64,000 nucleotides of DNA, from assembly GCA_033239125.1 (NCBI GenBank), contig BSWB01000005.1:116808494-116872493 (forward strand), given 5' to 3'. The position numbers and the translations under genes were made by a program. The stretch is from Fagopyrum homotropicum. Its lineage: Eukaryota; Streptophyta; Magnoliopsida; Caryophyllales; Polygonaceae. Shown here piece after piece: positions 49,441 to 62,500 of the stretch; position 1 is the first letter of the stretch; each line of letters starts with the position of its first letter. The notes under the pieces are model-generated. The model was not told the DNA's origin. It searched no databases and saw only the letters and a program-made list of their open reading frames with translations.

Positions 49441-50482
49441 CTTTGTTCTTATCTCCTTTAGGCCGGTTTTGGACGGTATATATAGTTAGTTTTAAGATTT
49501 TATGAAAGTTTTACACTTTTGTTATTGCTTTTCTCTCCTATGTCCTATCTATGTTTGGCTAATCTTCTTATGATCTAAGGGGTTGGGTGAGCCCTATGAT
49601 GGATTGGTTTATAATTATGTATGTGAATTGATGAATGAATATGAGCATAATTTTGTTTTGTTCTTAAATTAATTATTTTATTCCCTTTATTTACCTTCGA
49701 AAGAAGTGACGTTTATTTTGAGATTTGAAATAGATATAAGTTTTCTGCGAGAGTGTGATAATTCTATTAGAACTTTTGGGATTGAACTTGAGTTTTCACA
49801 AAGATGTCTATCTTTACAATTGAGGTTTTCTAATTATCGTAGATTTACTTGTTATGGGCCCGTTCATTTGGTAGTGGTTGAAGGGTATTAATTAGTTTAT
49901 GGGTATTAAATTTATCAAATTTCTTCAACCAACTAGTACTACCTTATTGGTTTGTGGGTGGTTTATGGGTTTCCTTCAACCACCCGACGCAACCTATATA
50001 CCTTCTTAAGTTTTTTGTGAGAGTGTGGCTTGTTTTGCTTTTCTAAGCTTAATGGGTTTCTCTTATGTTTGTTGCAAATGCGAGAGCATCCTAATACTAA
50101 GTTAAGCATGATCTTTATTTGTCTATGGTAAATGCTACTTTTGATGGTTACCTACATATTCGCTAATTGAAGTTCATAATATTTATATATGTGGTTATAT
50201 ATTGATTCATTATAGTGGTAAAACTGGTGATACTTGCTTCATCAAATCGTTTTCCTCATCTTATTCTCTTTATATCTTTGTTCGCTTGTTATTTTGTCTT
50301 TTGACAACAAAAAATATTCCAAACACAAATTTTTCTTCCCTTTTCTCTCTCTTTTTTTTGCTTTGTCTTAGCATAATTGTACATTGCTACATCCAATTTA
50401 GACGTAGTCCCCGTGAATTTGACACTTAATACTTCAGTTGATCTCGTTATACTTGTGATTAGGGTTTTAGCATATCAAGTTT

Positions 50483-50500
50483 TGGCATTGTTGTTGGGGA
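50483..50500 (+). other. Athila-type primer-binding site
   Basis: TGGCATTGTTGTTGGGGA corresponds to the Athila/Tat-type PBS TGGCGCCGTTGCCGGGGA with transitions. The sequence before it (from roughly 49450) would be the remnant 5' LTR, including a TATATATAG near 49480. The LTR start is not resolved. Confidence 0.55.
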
Positions 50501-50592
50501 CTATATATAATATTGTTTGTTTCTCATAACTAGTTATTCTAAGTTTTCTTGTTACTTTAATATGAGATTTTTTCTTTGTCTCACAAGTTAAG

Positions 50593-52174
50593 ATGCTGAA
50601 AGACGAAAAGATGGATGACGTTGACCATCAACAAACGTTTGAAGCACGAATGGATCCTAAACAAACCATACCTAACCACACTTGGGTGATTCCACCTATT
50701 GACAATGAGTTCATACTAAGTCTTGGTACAATAAAGCTGCTCTAGCAGGATAGATCTACGGTGGACAAGATGAGAGTCCACATCAACATTTGAGGAACTT
50801 CAAAAATATCATGAATACAATTAAGTTCCATGATGTTTCTATATATGTCTTGAAGATGTGAGCGTTTATATTTTCCTTGAAGGACATAGTTGCTTTATGG
50901 TTTGAAAGAAAGTTAGGAGGTTTATATATAACTTGGAGTCAATTTACTCCTGACTTTTTAAGTACATATTTTCCTCCTAGTAAGACTCGTGAATATAGAG
51001 AACATATCTCTTATTTTGATTTGGAGGAATGAGAGAGCATACATTTTGCATGGAAAAGATTCATGGAACTACTTTATACTTGTCCTCATCATGGATTTGA
51101 CAAAAGTATGTTACTTGAGCTCTTCTATAGTGGTTTAGATGATACAAACAGGAACATAATTGATACTGCTATAGATTCACAAGGATGCATGAGGCTGACA
51201 CTTGCAATTACCTTGTCGATGTTGCTGAACACATAAAGAAAAAATCCTAAGAGAAGGAGTCAACAAAGAAGTACTTACAATGCCAAAAGTTGGGGAGACA
51301 AAAGAGGTAAGTTCACGATTTTTGTGAATGCAAATGCTGAACTAACTGTTATATGCTAACTTTGTAGGAATACAAGACATGAAGCTTTACAATGTCTATC
51401 CCTCAACAATTGAAATGTTAGATATGAAAAAAAAACAAGTGAGCTACAAGATCATAATCACTACAACAAATCTAAAAATGATCCTTATTCTCCAACATAC
51501 AATCCTAGATGGAGAAAACATCCAAACTTCTCCTACGCTAATAAGAATCATGTCCCTTTCCGAACTCATAAGTTTGAAGAGCGACAAGATAATCCACTAC
51601 CCAAAGAAGACTTACCTCCATAGGAACCTCTTCTACCAACCAAGACTCTCATGGAACTCATGATAGAAAAGATGGCATTGTGTACTCAAACCTTAACATC
51701 TACTATGGTGGATGTGAAAGAATCCCACTCAAAGCTTGAGATCAAAGTTCAAAGTTGACAGAGAAAGCGGTGCCGTCCTCTAATCAGATTGATCCAAGAG
51801 GAGTCGAAGTTATAACCTTGAGGAGTGATAAAGAGATTTCTAATAGAGTAGACGTGCCAATAACTTCATTTGATGATCCACCTATTGTGCAAAAGGTAGT
51901 ATAGGAAGAGAAGAAAGAACAAGAGTTGATAGATAAGGCAAATCCGATTGTGAAAGAAGCGCATTATGTTCCTCCTCCAACTTACAAACCACATCTCCCA
52001 TTTTCACATAAGAGGAACAAAGCCATATTAGATAAGAAGTCAAGGAAACTTCTTGAGTTGATGAACAAACTCTATGTGAATATTCCATTCACCGACACTT
52101 TGAAGCAGCTTTTGGTCTATGTTAAGTTCATGAAAGATATCCTATCCAATAAGAGACTTTTGAACTACCAATGA
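50593..52174 (+). pseudogene. Athila-like gypsy gag remnant, copy 1
   Basis: Starts about 95 bp after the PBS. Stop-interrupted text follows the Athila gag order: FSLKDIVALWFERKLGGLYI, then TWSQFTPDFLSTYFPPSKT, REHISYFDLEE, FAWKRFMELLYTCPHHGFDK, then LELFYSGLDDTNRNIIDTA. The 3' piece 51926-52174 (PTYKPHLPFSHKRNKAILDK, LNKLYVNIPF-like, YVKFMKDILSNKRLLNYQ) is the gag-protease junction. Many stops and shifts; inactive. Confidence 0.75.
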
Positions 52175-53100
52175 ACAATACCTATTGATGGTGGACTTGC
52201 GTGATGTTATATGAATAATGCAATATAGGGAACCGCAAGTGTACGACCATTGATAGTGTAGTACGTGATTCATCACATCAAGGTCGAATTCCACAAGACA
52301 TTGAACATTGTTCATTAATCGTTCACGAGAAGTAATGTAGCAAGTAACAAGTATCATGATGATCATATATCAAAAGAAGTGTAGAGATGATCAAGTAACA
52401 AGTATCCAAAGCAAGATAAGTAAAGCAAGGGTAAATCAATAAAGTAAAGTACTAGGTTGGAGGGTTAATCCATCCAAACCGATGCTAGCAACTAAGTTAA
52501 AAGCATGATGAAAACATATGAAGGAGATAAGGAAGATACAAGTTGTGTTTCATGATCTAGATGATACTTGGGTAGCAACTTAACACCAAACTTTCAAGTT
52601 TATGCACGGAGGATACTATGTCAAGGATACAAAGAATTATGAGGCATGAGATGATCAAGACAAGCAATAATAAGCATTACAAGACATAAAACACACAAGA
52701 TGGAAACATAACTTAAGCATACAAGTTAATGAACAACACCATGGTAAACACGCTTTCCGGATATACCCACTTGACCATCTATCATAGGGGGTGTTGCTTA
52801 TTCCTATAGAAACCGAAGTTTTCCAAGTCGAGCTTCTTGGCTCCTAATGAAATCATATTGAGGCATTACAACAAAACGAACGATCCTTGTAGGTAGCACT
52901 AAGCACATAATGCATGGTGGTAACAACATAACATAACACTTGAAGAGAGAGTAGTATCACTATACAAACCTAGCCAAATGTTATGCACAATGAAAATAAC
53001 CAGGCGAACATATAACATACAAGAAAAATCTCATAAGTAACACATCAACAAACATGCTTTCAAATGATGAAGTCACAACTAGGGACCTCCTACAATTCCA
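52175..53100. other. Non-coding repeat-like stretch between two gag remnants
   Basis: No coding capacity. It includes GGGAACCGCAAGTGTACGAC and AAGGTCGAATTCCACAAGAC, phrases reminiscent of non-coding parts of large plant LTR elements. Its borders are not defined. Confidence 0.35.
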
Positions 53101-53348
53101 ACGGAGAAATTTCCCATCTAAAGATCCCATCCCTGATCAAGCACAAGTTCTTGCGCAAGCTCCCGCACAATCCACACATGATAAAATTCTAGTGAAGCTT
53201 GCAAACAGACAACAAGTGCTGGGATAAGAGACATTAGAAACTTGATCACGAGTTTTGAGGAAATATTTAGTAGGTTGGAAACTACCGTTGATGTGATTGA
53301 CAAGATCCATATTATGTTGGAAATCAAGTTGTCCAACTCAGCCAACAA

Positions 53349-54233
53349 ATGGAGAGAGATCAAGGAAAACTCCTTACAACCACGGAAGCAAATCCTAAAG
53401 GAGTTTGCGTCATCACACTGAGAAGCGGAAAGGAGATTGTAGATCCCGTAGCCACTGCAACGACTACGAAGAAACCCATTGAGGAACAAGTTGTTCTAGA
53501 GCATGTAACTACTTCTACACCTCCTAGACCTCCTCTTCCTTTTCCTCAGACTCATAACATGAAGAAGATGGATGAAGATTTTAGAAAATTTATAAAAAGA
53601 ATGAACAAGTTTTACTTGGAGATCTCACTTGTTGAGGCATTGAAACAAATGCCCAAATATTCCAAGTTCATGAAAAAGCTACTATGAAACAGAAAGCTTT
53701 GTACTTGTGAAGGATCTATTGCGATCACAAAGGAGTGTAGTATTATGCTTAGAATAAAGATGCAACCCAAGAAGGAAAACTTGGAAGCTTTTGCATCCCA
53801 TTGACCTTCGGTGGAAGGCAACACACTTGTTTATGTGATTTAGGTGCTAGTGTGAGGGTTATTTCACTCAAAATATGTAAAGAATTAGAGCTAGGAGAAC
53901 TACCGCCCCGATGAAATTTACCTTGACATTGGCCAACAAGTTTGTCATTAGACTTGCCGGCATGATTGAGAACATTGTTGTAAGGATTGACAAGCATGAG
54001 ATGGTTGTAAAATTTGTGGTTGTTGATGTTGATGTAGGTACTAATGTCCATGTGATCGTCGGACGCCCTTTCCTTGCCAATATAGGAGCTCTCATAGACG
54101 TTCGTGAGGGATTCATCATCTTTTGATTTGATGAAAAAATAATGAAGTTTACTCTTTCTAACCTCCCTAAGCGTTCCCTAATTGATGATGATATATGTGC
54201 CATAACTACTCCATCACTGATGATGAGTGTATG
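53349..54233 (+). pseudogene. Athila-like gypsy gag-protease remnant, copy 2
   Basis: GVCVITLRSGKEI and RPPLPFPQTHNMKKMDEDFR lead into KFIKRMNKFYLEISLVEALK and QMPKYSKFMKKLL, which parallels the end of copy 1. A protease-like part follows with AFASH, CDLGASV-like text, ELGELPP, MKFTLTLANKFVIRLAGMIE, VVVDVDVGTNVHVIVGRPFL, ANIGALIDVREGFI. It contains stops and frameshifts. Because it repeats the end of copy 1, it comes from a second element or a duplication. Confidence 0.72.
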
Positions 54234-54374
54234 ATCATTGAGTACACAATATCAAAAACCCAACATCAAATACCCAACATCTAAATGGGAGGCAAAAGCA
54301 TTTGCCAAATTGATAATTTACCAACATCAAATATCATATAAACCATCTGATAAATACCCAACATACAAAACTAT

Positions 54375-56898
54375 TGTAATATCCGAAATTTTTATTCCGT
54401 TTAGTTCCGAGTCAAGCCGGATTTCGATCCATTTACCTTTTTTAACTTTACCTTTTGGCACACTATCAAAAATGCTATCATTTTATGTAACTTAAATCAC
54501 ATAAAATGATAGGCTTTCCACAAAATTTTATATGTTTAAATGCTTTTACACTTAGGACAAGGCCCATTCCTTCTACTTGTAGACAACCCAAAACTTTCAT
54601 TTATTTCCTACTGGATCGGCCCAAGGGGAAGAAGAGCAGCCTGCTAGATTCGGTTTTACTAGCTGAGCCATACCCTTCCTAATCCATTTCCTTAACCTAA
54701 TTAAGTTCACCCTAGTTTAACCCTAATTACCTATATCCCGATTAGTTCCATCCTTAACCTAACCTACCACTCATTCAACTGGCGATCACACATCAACAGC
54801 ATAGACGTGAAGGGATCCCCTCTACATTCCGCCACTCTCTCGCCAACACCGGTGGAGCAAAGCAACCAGGATCATCGCCGTCTCCGACAGGAGAGCCGTC
54901 GCAGCCTCAAGCTCCTCTTCAGGCCAGTAGCGCCGGTAAGGTCTCATCCTCCCTCTCGAGTTGTCTCTATCACATCTACGCTGCTGAACCTTAATCCTTC
55001 ATCGAACATCAGGACACAGTGAAGAGCGAGCCTTCCAGCCGAAACCGCAGACCCGTACAGACCCCTACGACCTTGGCCAAACGAACCCTTGCTGAAGGGA
55101 AGGATCTCGCTACTACCATCCATAACCGTATCTCCGTCTTCGTCGCCGATATTGATCATCCCTGGGGTTCCTGTGTAGCGTCGGATCTTCCTTCCTCATT
55201 TTAGACAAGTAAATCGATTCATCTTCTGCAATTCGTTAGAGTCGGGAGAGGGTCGAGTTTTACAGATTTTCGATAGGAAGTTTGGGACGTGAGTTGAGAG
55301 AGAACGTACCTTTGCTAATCGGGAGTTTCACGCTGGAGGATAGGTTAGATGTAGTGTAATCTGTGGTTGCCAGTAGAAGTAGAATTCAGAACCATCCTTT
55401 AACCTTTCCTTCTTCCATATTTGTGTTGTGTAAGTTACTGACTCTAAGGATTAGTTTTAATGCTTTAGATTAAGCATCCACAGTTGAATTTTTGATACGT
55501 GGTAGATAGATATATGTAGTTTACGGTGTTAAAATTTGAGAATGAATTAACGGTCGGATTATAAATTATAAGGTCCCAAAGTAGGGCAGTTGGATTGTTT
55601 TTCCAACAGAGGAAAAATTGACTAAGTATAAAAATTCTAGATGTTATACCCAACTTTGGAGATTTATGTAGGAGTTATGGTTGAGTGTTTGTGAGAGGTC
55701 TTTGCTCCTATGATTAGTATGCATATCATAGAGGATCTAGAGATTTATTTCGGAATTTTTATATTTTTATTCGAGCCTCATATCTTAAGCCAAAGTCTTA
55801 GCTACTCTTATGAAAATCTAGAATTTTGGTTAACTTTTATAAATCTTTAGCAAACTATCTCTTGAGAACTAGATTATGGAAATAGGTTCCAAAGGAGAAT
55901 TTGGAAATAGGTTATAGACTATTTTGGTGTTTTTAGGACTAGGGGTAAAATAGTCATTTTACCTTAAGAGGGCTTTTTAGTATTTTCTCTTGAGGAGATT
56001 GTACATCTTAGAAGTTATAGACTTCTAAGAATATGAGATGTATTTTTGATCCACGTACCTTGTATGGCAGGCGTTTGAGTTTCTACGGTTGCAGACCGAG
56101 TTGAGATTGTGAGAGTTGTGATTTGATTCAGGTAAGTCCTTGCGACTTAGTTAACTGGTTTCTAGATGTTAGTTGAATGATGATAGTGGCGTGTGTGAAT
56201 TGTTTGATAATTATAACATGCCTAGGACGACTTTTATTATTTTATGGCCCAAGTGTATGTATAACGGGGCGTGACATCACTGCCCAACTATGACAGGAGA
56301 CTGGGAGGTTCTCTATTCTCAGACCATACAAGTACAAGGTGAGATGCATCGGATCCATTCCTGATGGTTACACGGGGGCGGAGGCGAGGTTTGGGAATCC
56401 ATCTTGTCACAAAATAAGTATCATTAGTAAGACCGAATGACCTAAGTAAAGATAATAAATGGATTGTTTGAAAGCATGATGCGTGTTTAGTTTTGCTATT
56501 GTGTGTGTGTGTGCTATTTTCATTTGTCTAACGTTTAGATAGCTAGCTAACGGTTTTCTTGTTGTGTTGTTTAGATTTACCACAGGCTAGAGCAGCAATT
56601 GAGTGATCCAGAAGTTGTGGTCAGCCGGGTCTTCGTACTTCTTAGACTGGGGTTTGGGTTTTGCTTTTATGTTTCCATTATCGTACGAGGACAGATAGAC
56701 TTTTATGTTCTTAAGTACTGTTGACTGCTAGACTTTGTGTTGCATTCATATTTTATAAAACATCGTTTTATGAATTTCGGTTTCTTTATTTGTGTCTTGT
56801 TACAAGATCCTAGTAAAATTGTTGTCAAATTAAGGCCGGGACCCATTGTGAGGTCCTAACCAGTAACGTCCCGAGTTCTAAAAATTCGAGATGTTACA
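54375..56898 (+). mobile_element. Solo LTR of a Ty3/gypsy element (2524 bp)
   Basis: It starts TGTAATATCCGAAATT and ends GAGATGTTACA, typical TG...CA gypsy LTR ends. ACTAT precedes (54370-54374) and follows (56899-56903) as a 5-bp target duplication. No internal region, PBS or polypurine tract lies inside, so two LTRs have probably recombined. Orientation is inferred from the TGTAA...TTACA ends. Its sequence differs from the LTR of the gypsy element at 29265. Confidence 0.85.
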
Positions 56899-56903
56899 AC
56901 TAT

Positions 56904-57993
56904 TTGATTTTTTGGCGAAAACTCCATATAAAACATCTGAATTTTTCAAGCATATTCATAATTTACCATCTATTGCAAAATAAAATATCAAGTTCACACA
57001 CAAACTAACCTCACCTACAACATAACACAATTACAAGAGACTAACATGTACAACGAAATTCTACTTTATTTATTATGCTAATGTCATACTTGGACAGATA
57101 AAATATGACCAACTCAATAAAAACACATTATACTAAATAAACTGGTTATAAAAAAACTTACAAGCTTTGTGGATGGGGCTTTACTGGTTCCCTTTGTAGC
57201 ATGCACATTCCGCGGGAGTAGTTGTAATAAGGTGCCAATTATATGGGTCTTCAATTAGTTTATATTGACATATTTTTTTAGGACTCGCTATTATTTTGAA
57301 CATAATATGAGCAACAAAAACCAAAAGAAAACTATGATTAGCAAATAGAATAAATTAAACCCTAAAAACATGGAGTAGGGATGGAAAAACTGAAAAAATA
57401 TACTTCATAAACCGGACCCCTAAAACGAGTAAAAATCAAACCCCTAAAACTAAAATCAGGGAGTAGGTAGATGAACAATACATAATCATGGAACCATATC
57501 CTATTGAATCTAAATTAGGGCTTCGGAGATAGAGGGGAAACCGAATAGAAATTTGGAAACCTCTTCTATTGAATATGAACTAGGGCTTCGAAGATAGAGG
57601 AAAAACGAGTAGAAATCTAAAACTCTCTCCTATTGAATATGAACTATGGCTTCAAAGATAGAGGGAAAAACGAGTAGAAATCTCACCTTAAACAATGCAT
57701 GAATGGTTTCTTCTCCTTCGAACTAGAATCCACAACAATTGGAGATGAAGAATCTCCCGATTTCTCCCCTGTTTGAACTGCTGAAGTGAACGGTTGCAAA
57801 TTGAGACAATTTTATCGAGTACTATCCCGTAACGATAGAGGAGAAAGAGAAGCGAACAATTATTGAAATAAATAAAATATTTAACCAATTTAACATTATT
57901 AGAATTGTTCTTCCTACTAGTTAAAAAAAAATAGTGTATACACTCTCAACAAAACTAATAAAAAGTGCATAGTTAGTATCTTTAATAAAAAAA
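56904..57993. other. Intergenic DNA
   Basis: AT-rich, no gene. Contains the 65-bp tandem repeat listed separately. Confidence 0.5.
57501..57690. repeat. 65-bp tandem repeat, three copies
   Basis: Units begin CTATTGAAT at 57501, 57566 and 57630. Each contains TAGGGCTTCGGAGATAGAGG or a close variant and AGAAA(T)CT. Confidence 0.85.
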
Positions 57994-58512
57994 CTAGTGT
58001 ATAGCCCGCACGTTGTGCGAATATATTTATAGATTGAATCTTTTTATTAATATGTCATTGGTCGTGTGAACTGAATAATCTTAATTTAATGCAAACGCAT
58101 TTTAACATATATAAAAAAAATTAGTTAAAAAACAATGTAGCAGTAGTCGAATTTAAAAAACCCAATTATAAAATCTATTTATGTAAAAAGAATTTATAAA
58201 ATATAATTATAGAATCTAATTATAAAAATTGTAACAGTAAATAAATATAAAAAACTAATTATAAAATATATTTATATAAAATAAATTCCGATAATAAAAT
58301 TTTTTAAGTAGCAAATGTTATTTTTTAAAGATTAATTTTATAAATTATTACCTATGAATTAGGTTTTTGATAAGCTTTGTAACAAATCAGATCCTATAGC
58401 AAAAGATCTTATGGCTTAAATATTGATTTAAAAAAAAATTAATTGCTAGAATAAATCTCAGGTCGCCTTGTCAGTTGTAGTGACTTCTAGTATATGTATA
58501 TAAATATATAGA
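57994..58512 (-). mobile_element. Short non-autonomous Helitron-like element
   Basis: On the minus strand the 3' end is a CGCAC/GTGCG hairpin with loop AAC (58007-58019), eight spacer bases, then CTAG followed by T. A candidate 5' end preceded by A reads TCTATATATTTATATACATA at 58512. The roughly 519 bp between are AT-rich and non-coding. The 3' end is convincing; the 5' end is tentative. Confidence 0.55.
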
Positions 58513-58518
58513 TATAGA

Positions 58519-59572
58519 AAATTACATTATTGACTAAATAATTTCAAATTTCTTTACAAGAATTTTACTAAATTAATAATTGTGCAAATAAATTTGATAT
58601 TTAACTCACCTTGATACGGCATATACAAAATTACTTCACTGCTCCGGTCTCCGGGTGTTACTAAATCCGGTCCACACTGCTCCGGTCCGGATATATTCAC
58701 TTTTCTGCCCGGTCTGAGTTTTGCAGCCCTTGTGTAATTGGACAAAACTAAGGAGAAATTTTAATGAAAGGGGAAAGGAAAATTTGGGCAAAATATTCCC
58801 AAATCCCTAGCTCAGTGAAGACGACGAGGTCTCTCGCTCCCCCAGTAGGAGCTCCTGCAGGCTGTGACTAAGGGCGGCACCGACCGCATCTTGGCGGGTG
58901 ACATCCTTCGATTTGCTTTTTACGGCGAGGACGACGTCGGCGACCGACGAACGGCCACAACTCAGGTACCACGAACGATGGGATACAACTCTTACAAAAT
59001 TTCGTAATTGGTTACAAATCAAAATTTGAATCTTAAATTCTCGTTACTTTTGGGCTTCAAAGGTTGCAATTACTTGTGCGTTGTGAATGCTGATGATCGA
59101 CAGGGTCCGAGTCTTTATGCCTTTTTATTTTATACACAGACCCGTTATTACCGGTGCTTGCTTTCCCCTCCCTTTGGACATTAAACTGCTTGTCTCTAAT
59201 GATTCTGACGATCCTGATTTTGTTAGCTGCTGATATCCCCTACTTATAGAAGTTTCTTTTTTTCCCGTTTTTTATTTTTATTTTTTAAATCTCTGACAGC
59301 TTCTTAGAATCTGTATACATACTGACATTCGTTTCAAGGGAACTAGGATGAGTTTGAACCTCTTGATCTTTTCCTCGTTTGAATGAAACTGGAGGTTTTT
59401 GGTCAAATCATTCGGACACCCTGAATCCCCTGCTTTTGTTTTTGCACAGTTGAGTTGGGTATTTTCCTGTAAAGCAAAGGGTTTTTGGGCAAATATGCTT
59501 CGGAGATTGGACTTATGGCTCAGTTCTGAATTCTCAGTTTCTTGATTTGTTGGCTGTGGGTGTTAGTTTCAA
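58519..59572 (+). promoter_or_regulatory. BRM upstream region and probable 5' UTR
   Basis: 58630-58735 is a short CCGGTCC-rich remnant like the hAT MITE at 18305. From about 58810 the GC content rises. CTCAG/GTACC at 58965/58966 is a plausible donor and GTGTTAG/TTTCAA at 59566/59567 a plausible acceptor just before the ATG, suggesting a leader intron. That is inference; transcripts would decide it. Confidence 0.4.
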
Positions 59573-62500
59573 ATGCAAGCTGGTGGTGGTGGACAGAAGG
59601 GGCTTGGGGCCGGCAGCCATGGACGTAGCCCGGCCTCTCCATCATCGTCGTCTTCAGCCCATTTGGGGTTTGATTTGATCCAGCAGCAACAAAGCCAGCA
59701 ACAACAGAAGCAATTGCATCAACAACAGCAGCTTCATCAGCAACAGCAGCTTCATCAACAACAGCAGCAGCTTGCTGGGGCTAGACAGGTAATCCTTCTG
59801 TTTGTAAGTAAGCCAATTTGGGCAATTGTTTTTGCAAAATGTTTTTGGTGGGTTATTGAATTGACTTGTCTGTTGGAAATGGGTTGAGCTTGATGCATGA
59901 ATCTGTTGGCGTCTTGAATGGCCGGGCTGAGCATTTTATTAGTTCGATTTTATTAAGTTGCCCTCTACGAGATTGAGTTTGATTAAGCCACATTTTGTGA
60001 GAGGTCATGAATCTGTTGCTGTTTTAGATGGTTGAGTTGAGCATTTTATTTGTTTTGATTTTATTAAGTTGCCCTCTACGAGATTGAGTTTGCTTAAGCA
60101 GAGTTTTGTGAGAGGTTTTATCAATTCTTTTATTTATTCTATTGTATTTACTCTTCCCCTGCCAACCTAGACCCTCATTACACGTTAAAGAAACTGCCAC
60201 TTCGCGGTGTGTGGTTATGAATCTTGAGTTGCTTGACTTAGGTAGCTGAAGCTTGGTTCTTAATTCCAGGGTACTTAATCTATGAAAGCCTTTTTCTGCG
60301 GTTATTTCCCTCAAAGTTTGGTTCATACAACTTAAAATAGTTGGTCTTGTTTCCAATATTGAGTGAAGTCAAAGCATTATTTTGTTAGATAATGACATTA
60401 GGGACACCGTTTAGCAATATTGTGGTGATTGGTGAGTTATATTCAATATGTTTGCAACACTTCTACATGTATGACAGCTATTCTTTATGAGTACTGTTCA
60501 GTACATTCGTAATATAGCATCCCCCGTCTCTCCCATTATATGGTTGTTGCTATCCTTCTAATTGATTTCATTGATTTGGTCAACCTTGTTAGGGGCTAAA
60601 CTTTATATGCCAGGTGGAGCTAATATAGTATTATAGATCATGTGGAAAATTCTTATATTGAAGTGAACAGCTATATAGAAATTTCTTACACTTGGGTTGT
60701 CTCTTGTTGATGCTTAGTTGCTCACATATAATAATATAACTTGCTTGATGAAGATGTCATTATTTAATTTTTTTTGTGCCTAAATTATATGATAGTCACT
60801 TCTAATATAGTAATATGAGACATTTCAGGTTCCTTTCATGCAGTCATTTCAACATCAAATACTTAGAAAGCCTGAAGGAAATGAAGCCTTTTTAGCTTTT
60901 CAAGCCGGAGGTCCCCAGGGACTCATGGGAGGGGACAATTTTGCTTCTGGTTCCGTTCAGTCATCTCAGCAGCCCAAAAAGTTCTTTGATATGAGCTCAC
61001 AACAAGGTCCTCCTCAGTTACGGGATGATGGTCAAAGCAAGGGTCAGGGTCATGGGCAACAACCTTTGAACCCTGTCCACCAAGCTTATCTGCAGTATGC
61101 TTTCCAGGCTTCACAACAGACGGCAGCTTTGGGCATTCAGTCACAGCACCAACCGAAATTTGATATGGTTCCCGGAAAGGAGCACGAAGGGCGAACATCC
61201 AGTCTTAAGATCCAGGATCCTGTTTCAGTGCAGGCAGCTAATCAGGGGCAGCCATCATTGTTGAAAAAACCACCTGAAACTAGTTCTCATGGTGAGAAGC
61301 AGATGGCGCCTACAAACTCAACTTCTTCAAACGTCATGAGGCCTATGCAAGCTTCTCAGGTTCAGGAAGGTGTTCACAATGGCAGTCAGAATCCGATGGC
61401 AATGGCAGCACAGTTGCAAGCATGGGCACTTGAGCGCAATATCGACCTTTCTCAGCCTGCAAATGCAAATTTGGTTGCACAGCTTATTCCTTTGATGCAG
61501 TCTAGGATGATGATGCCGCAAAAGACAAATGATAGTAATTCACAGGCATCCCTTGCCCCTATTCAACGACAACAGGTTGCTTCTCCTGTAGCCAATGAAA
61601 GTTCTCCTCATGCCAATTCGTCCACTGAGGTCCCTGGTCAGCCAGGTTCTTCCAGAGCTAGACAGGTGTTATCACCTGCCCCTTTTGGCTCTACTTCCAA
61701 TACTTCTGCAATTCATCATGGCGGTAATTTGCCTATGCAACAGTTTTCTGGCCAGAGAAGAGACAATCAGAGCCCTTCGGGGCAGTTAAACTCTATGCAG
61801 ACTCAAAAATCTCAAATGAATTTGAACCAAGATATGGACCAATCTTTGCAAGGTAAGAATACGATGATTGGTCAAGAAACATTTCAGATGAAGTACTCGA
61901 AACCTCTAAATCAAACATCTGTATCAGCAAATGGGCCTAGAGATGCGCCCTCAGGAAACCACTTTCTCTCTCAATCTGGGTCAGCACCCCAGGCTCCACC
62001 TAACCGAAATGGTTTTACTAAGCAACAGCTGCATGTACTTAAGGCACAGATACTTGCATTTAGACGCATAAAGGTTTGTAGCATTTGAATTTAGCAGCGT
62101 TTTGTACTTTTTGTTCCCTTATATCCTACAAATCCTGATTGTATTTTTTTCCACCTTGTTTTTTCCACTGACAGAAAGGAGAAAGTACTCTTCCCCAGGA
62201 ACTACTTCATGCTATTACTCCTGCTCCTCTTGAGTTGCTGCTTCAGCAGCCTGCTGGTATTAGTGATGATCATCCTACCAGAAGGGTTTCTGAAGAAAAT
62301 GCAAGGCATGCAGAGTCTAATGATAAGGAATCTCAACCTATTTCAGTTCCTACTAGGCCAAGTTCCTCCAAAGAGGAAGCAACTATGGGTGATCAGAAGG
62401 CGAATGTGTCGACAACCCATGCATCAGGAGTAACCTCTATGATGAGAGAGCCTCCACCAATGCTATCTTCTGGTAAGGATGATCAAAAAGATTTGGTGCT

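Noticed and set aside
54807..55204. Ser/Arg-rich frames inside the solo LTR
   Set aside because: Short, no domain, entirely within an LTR.
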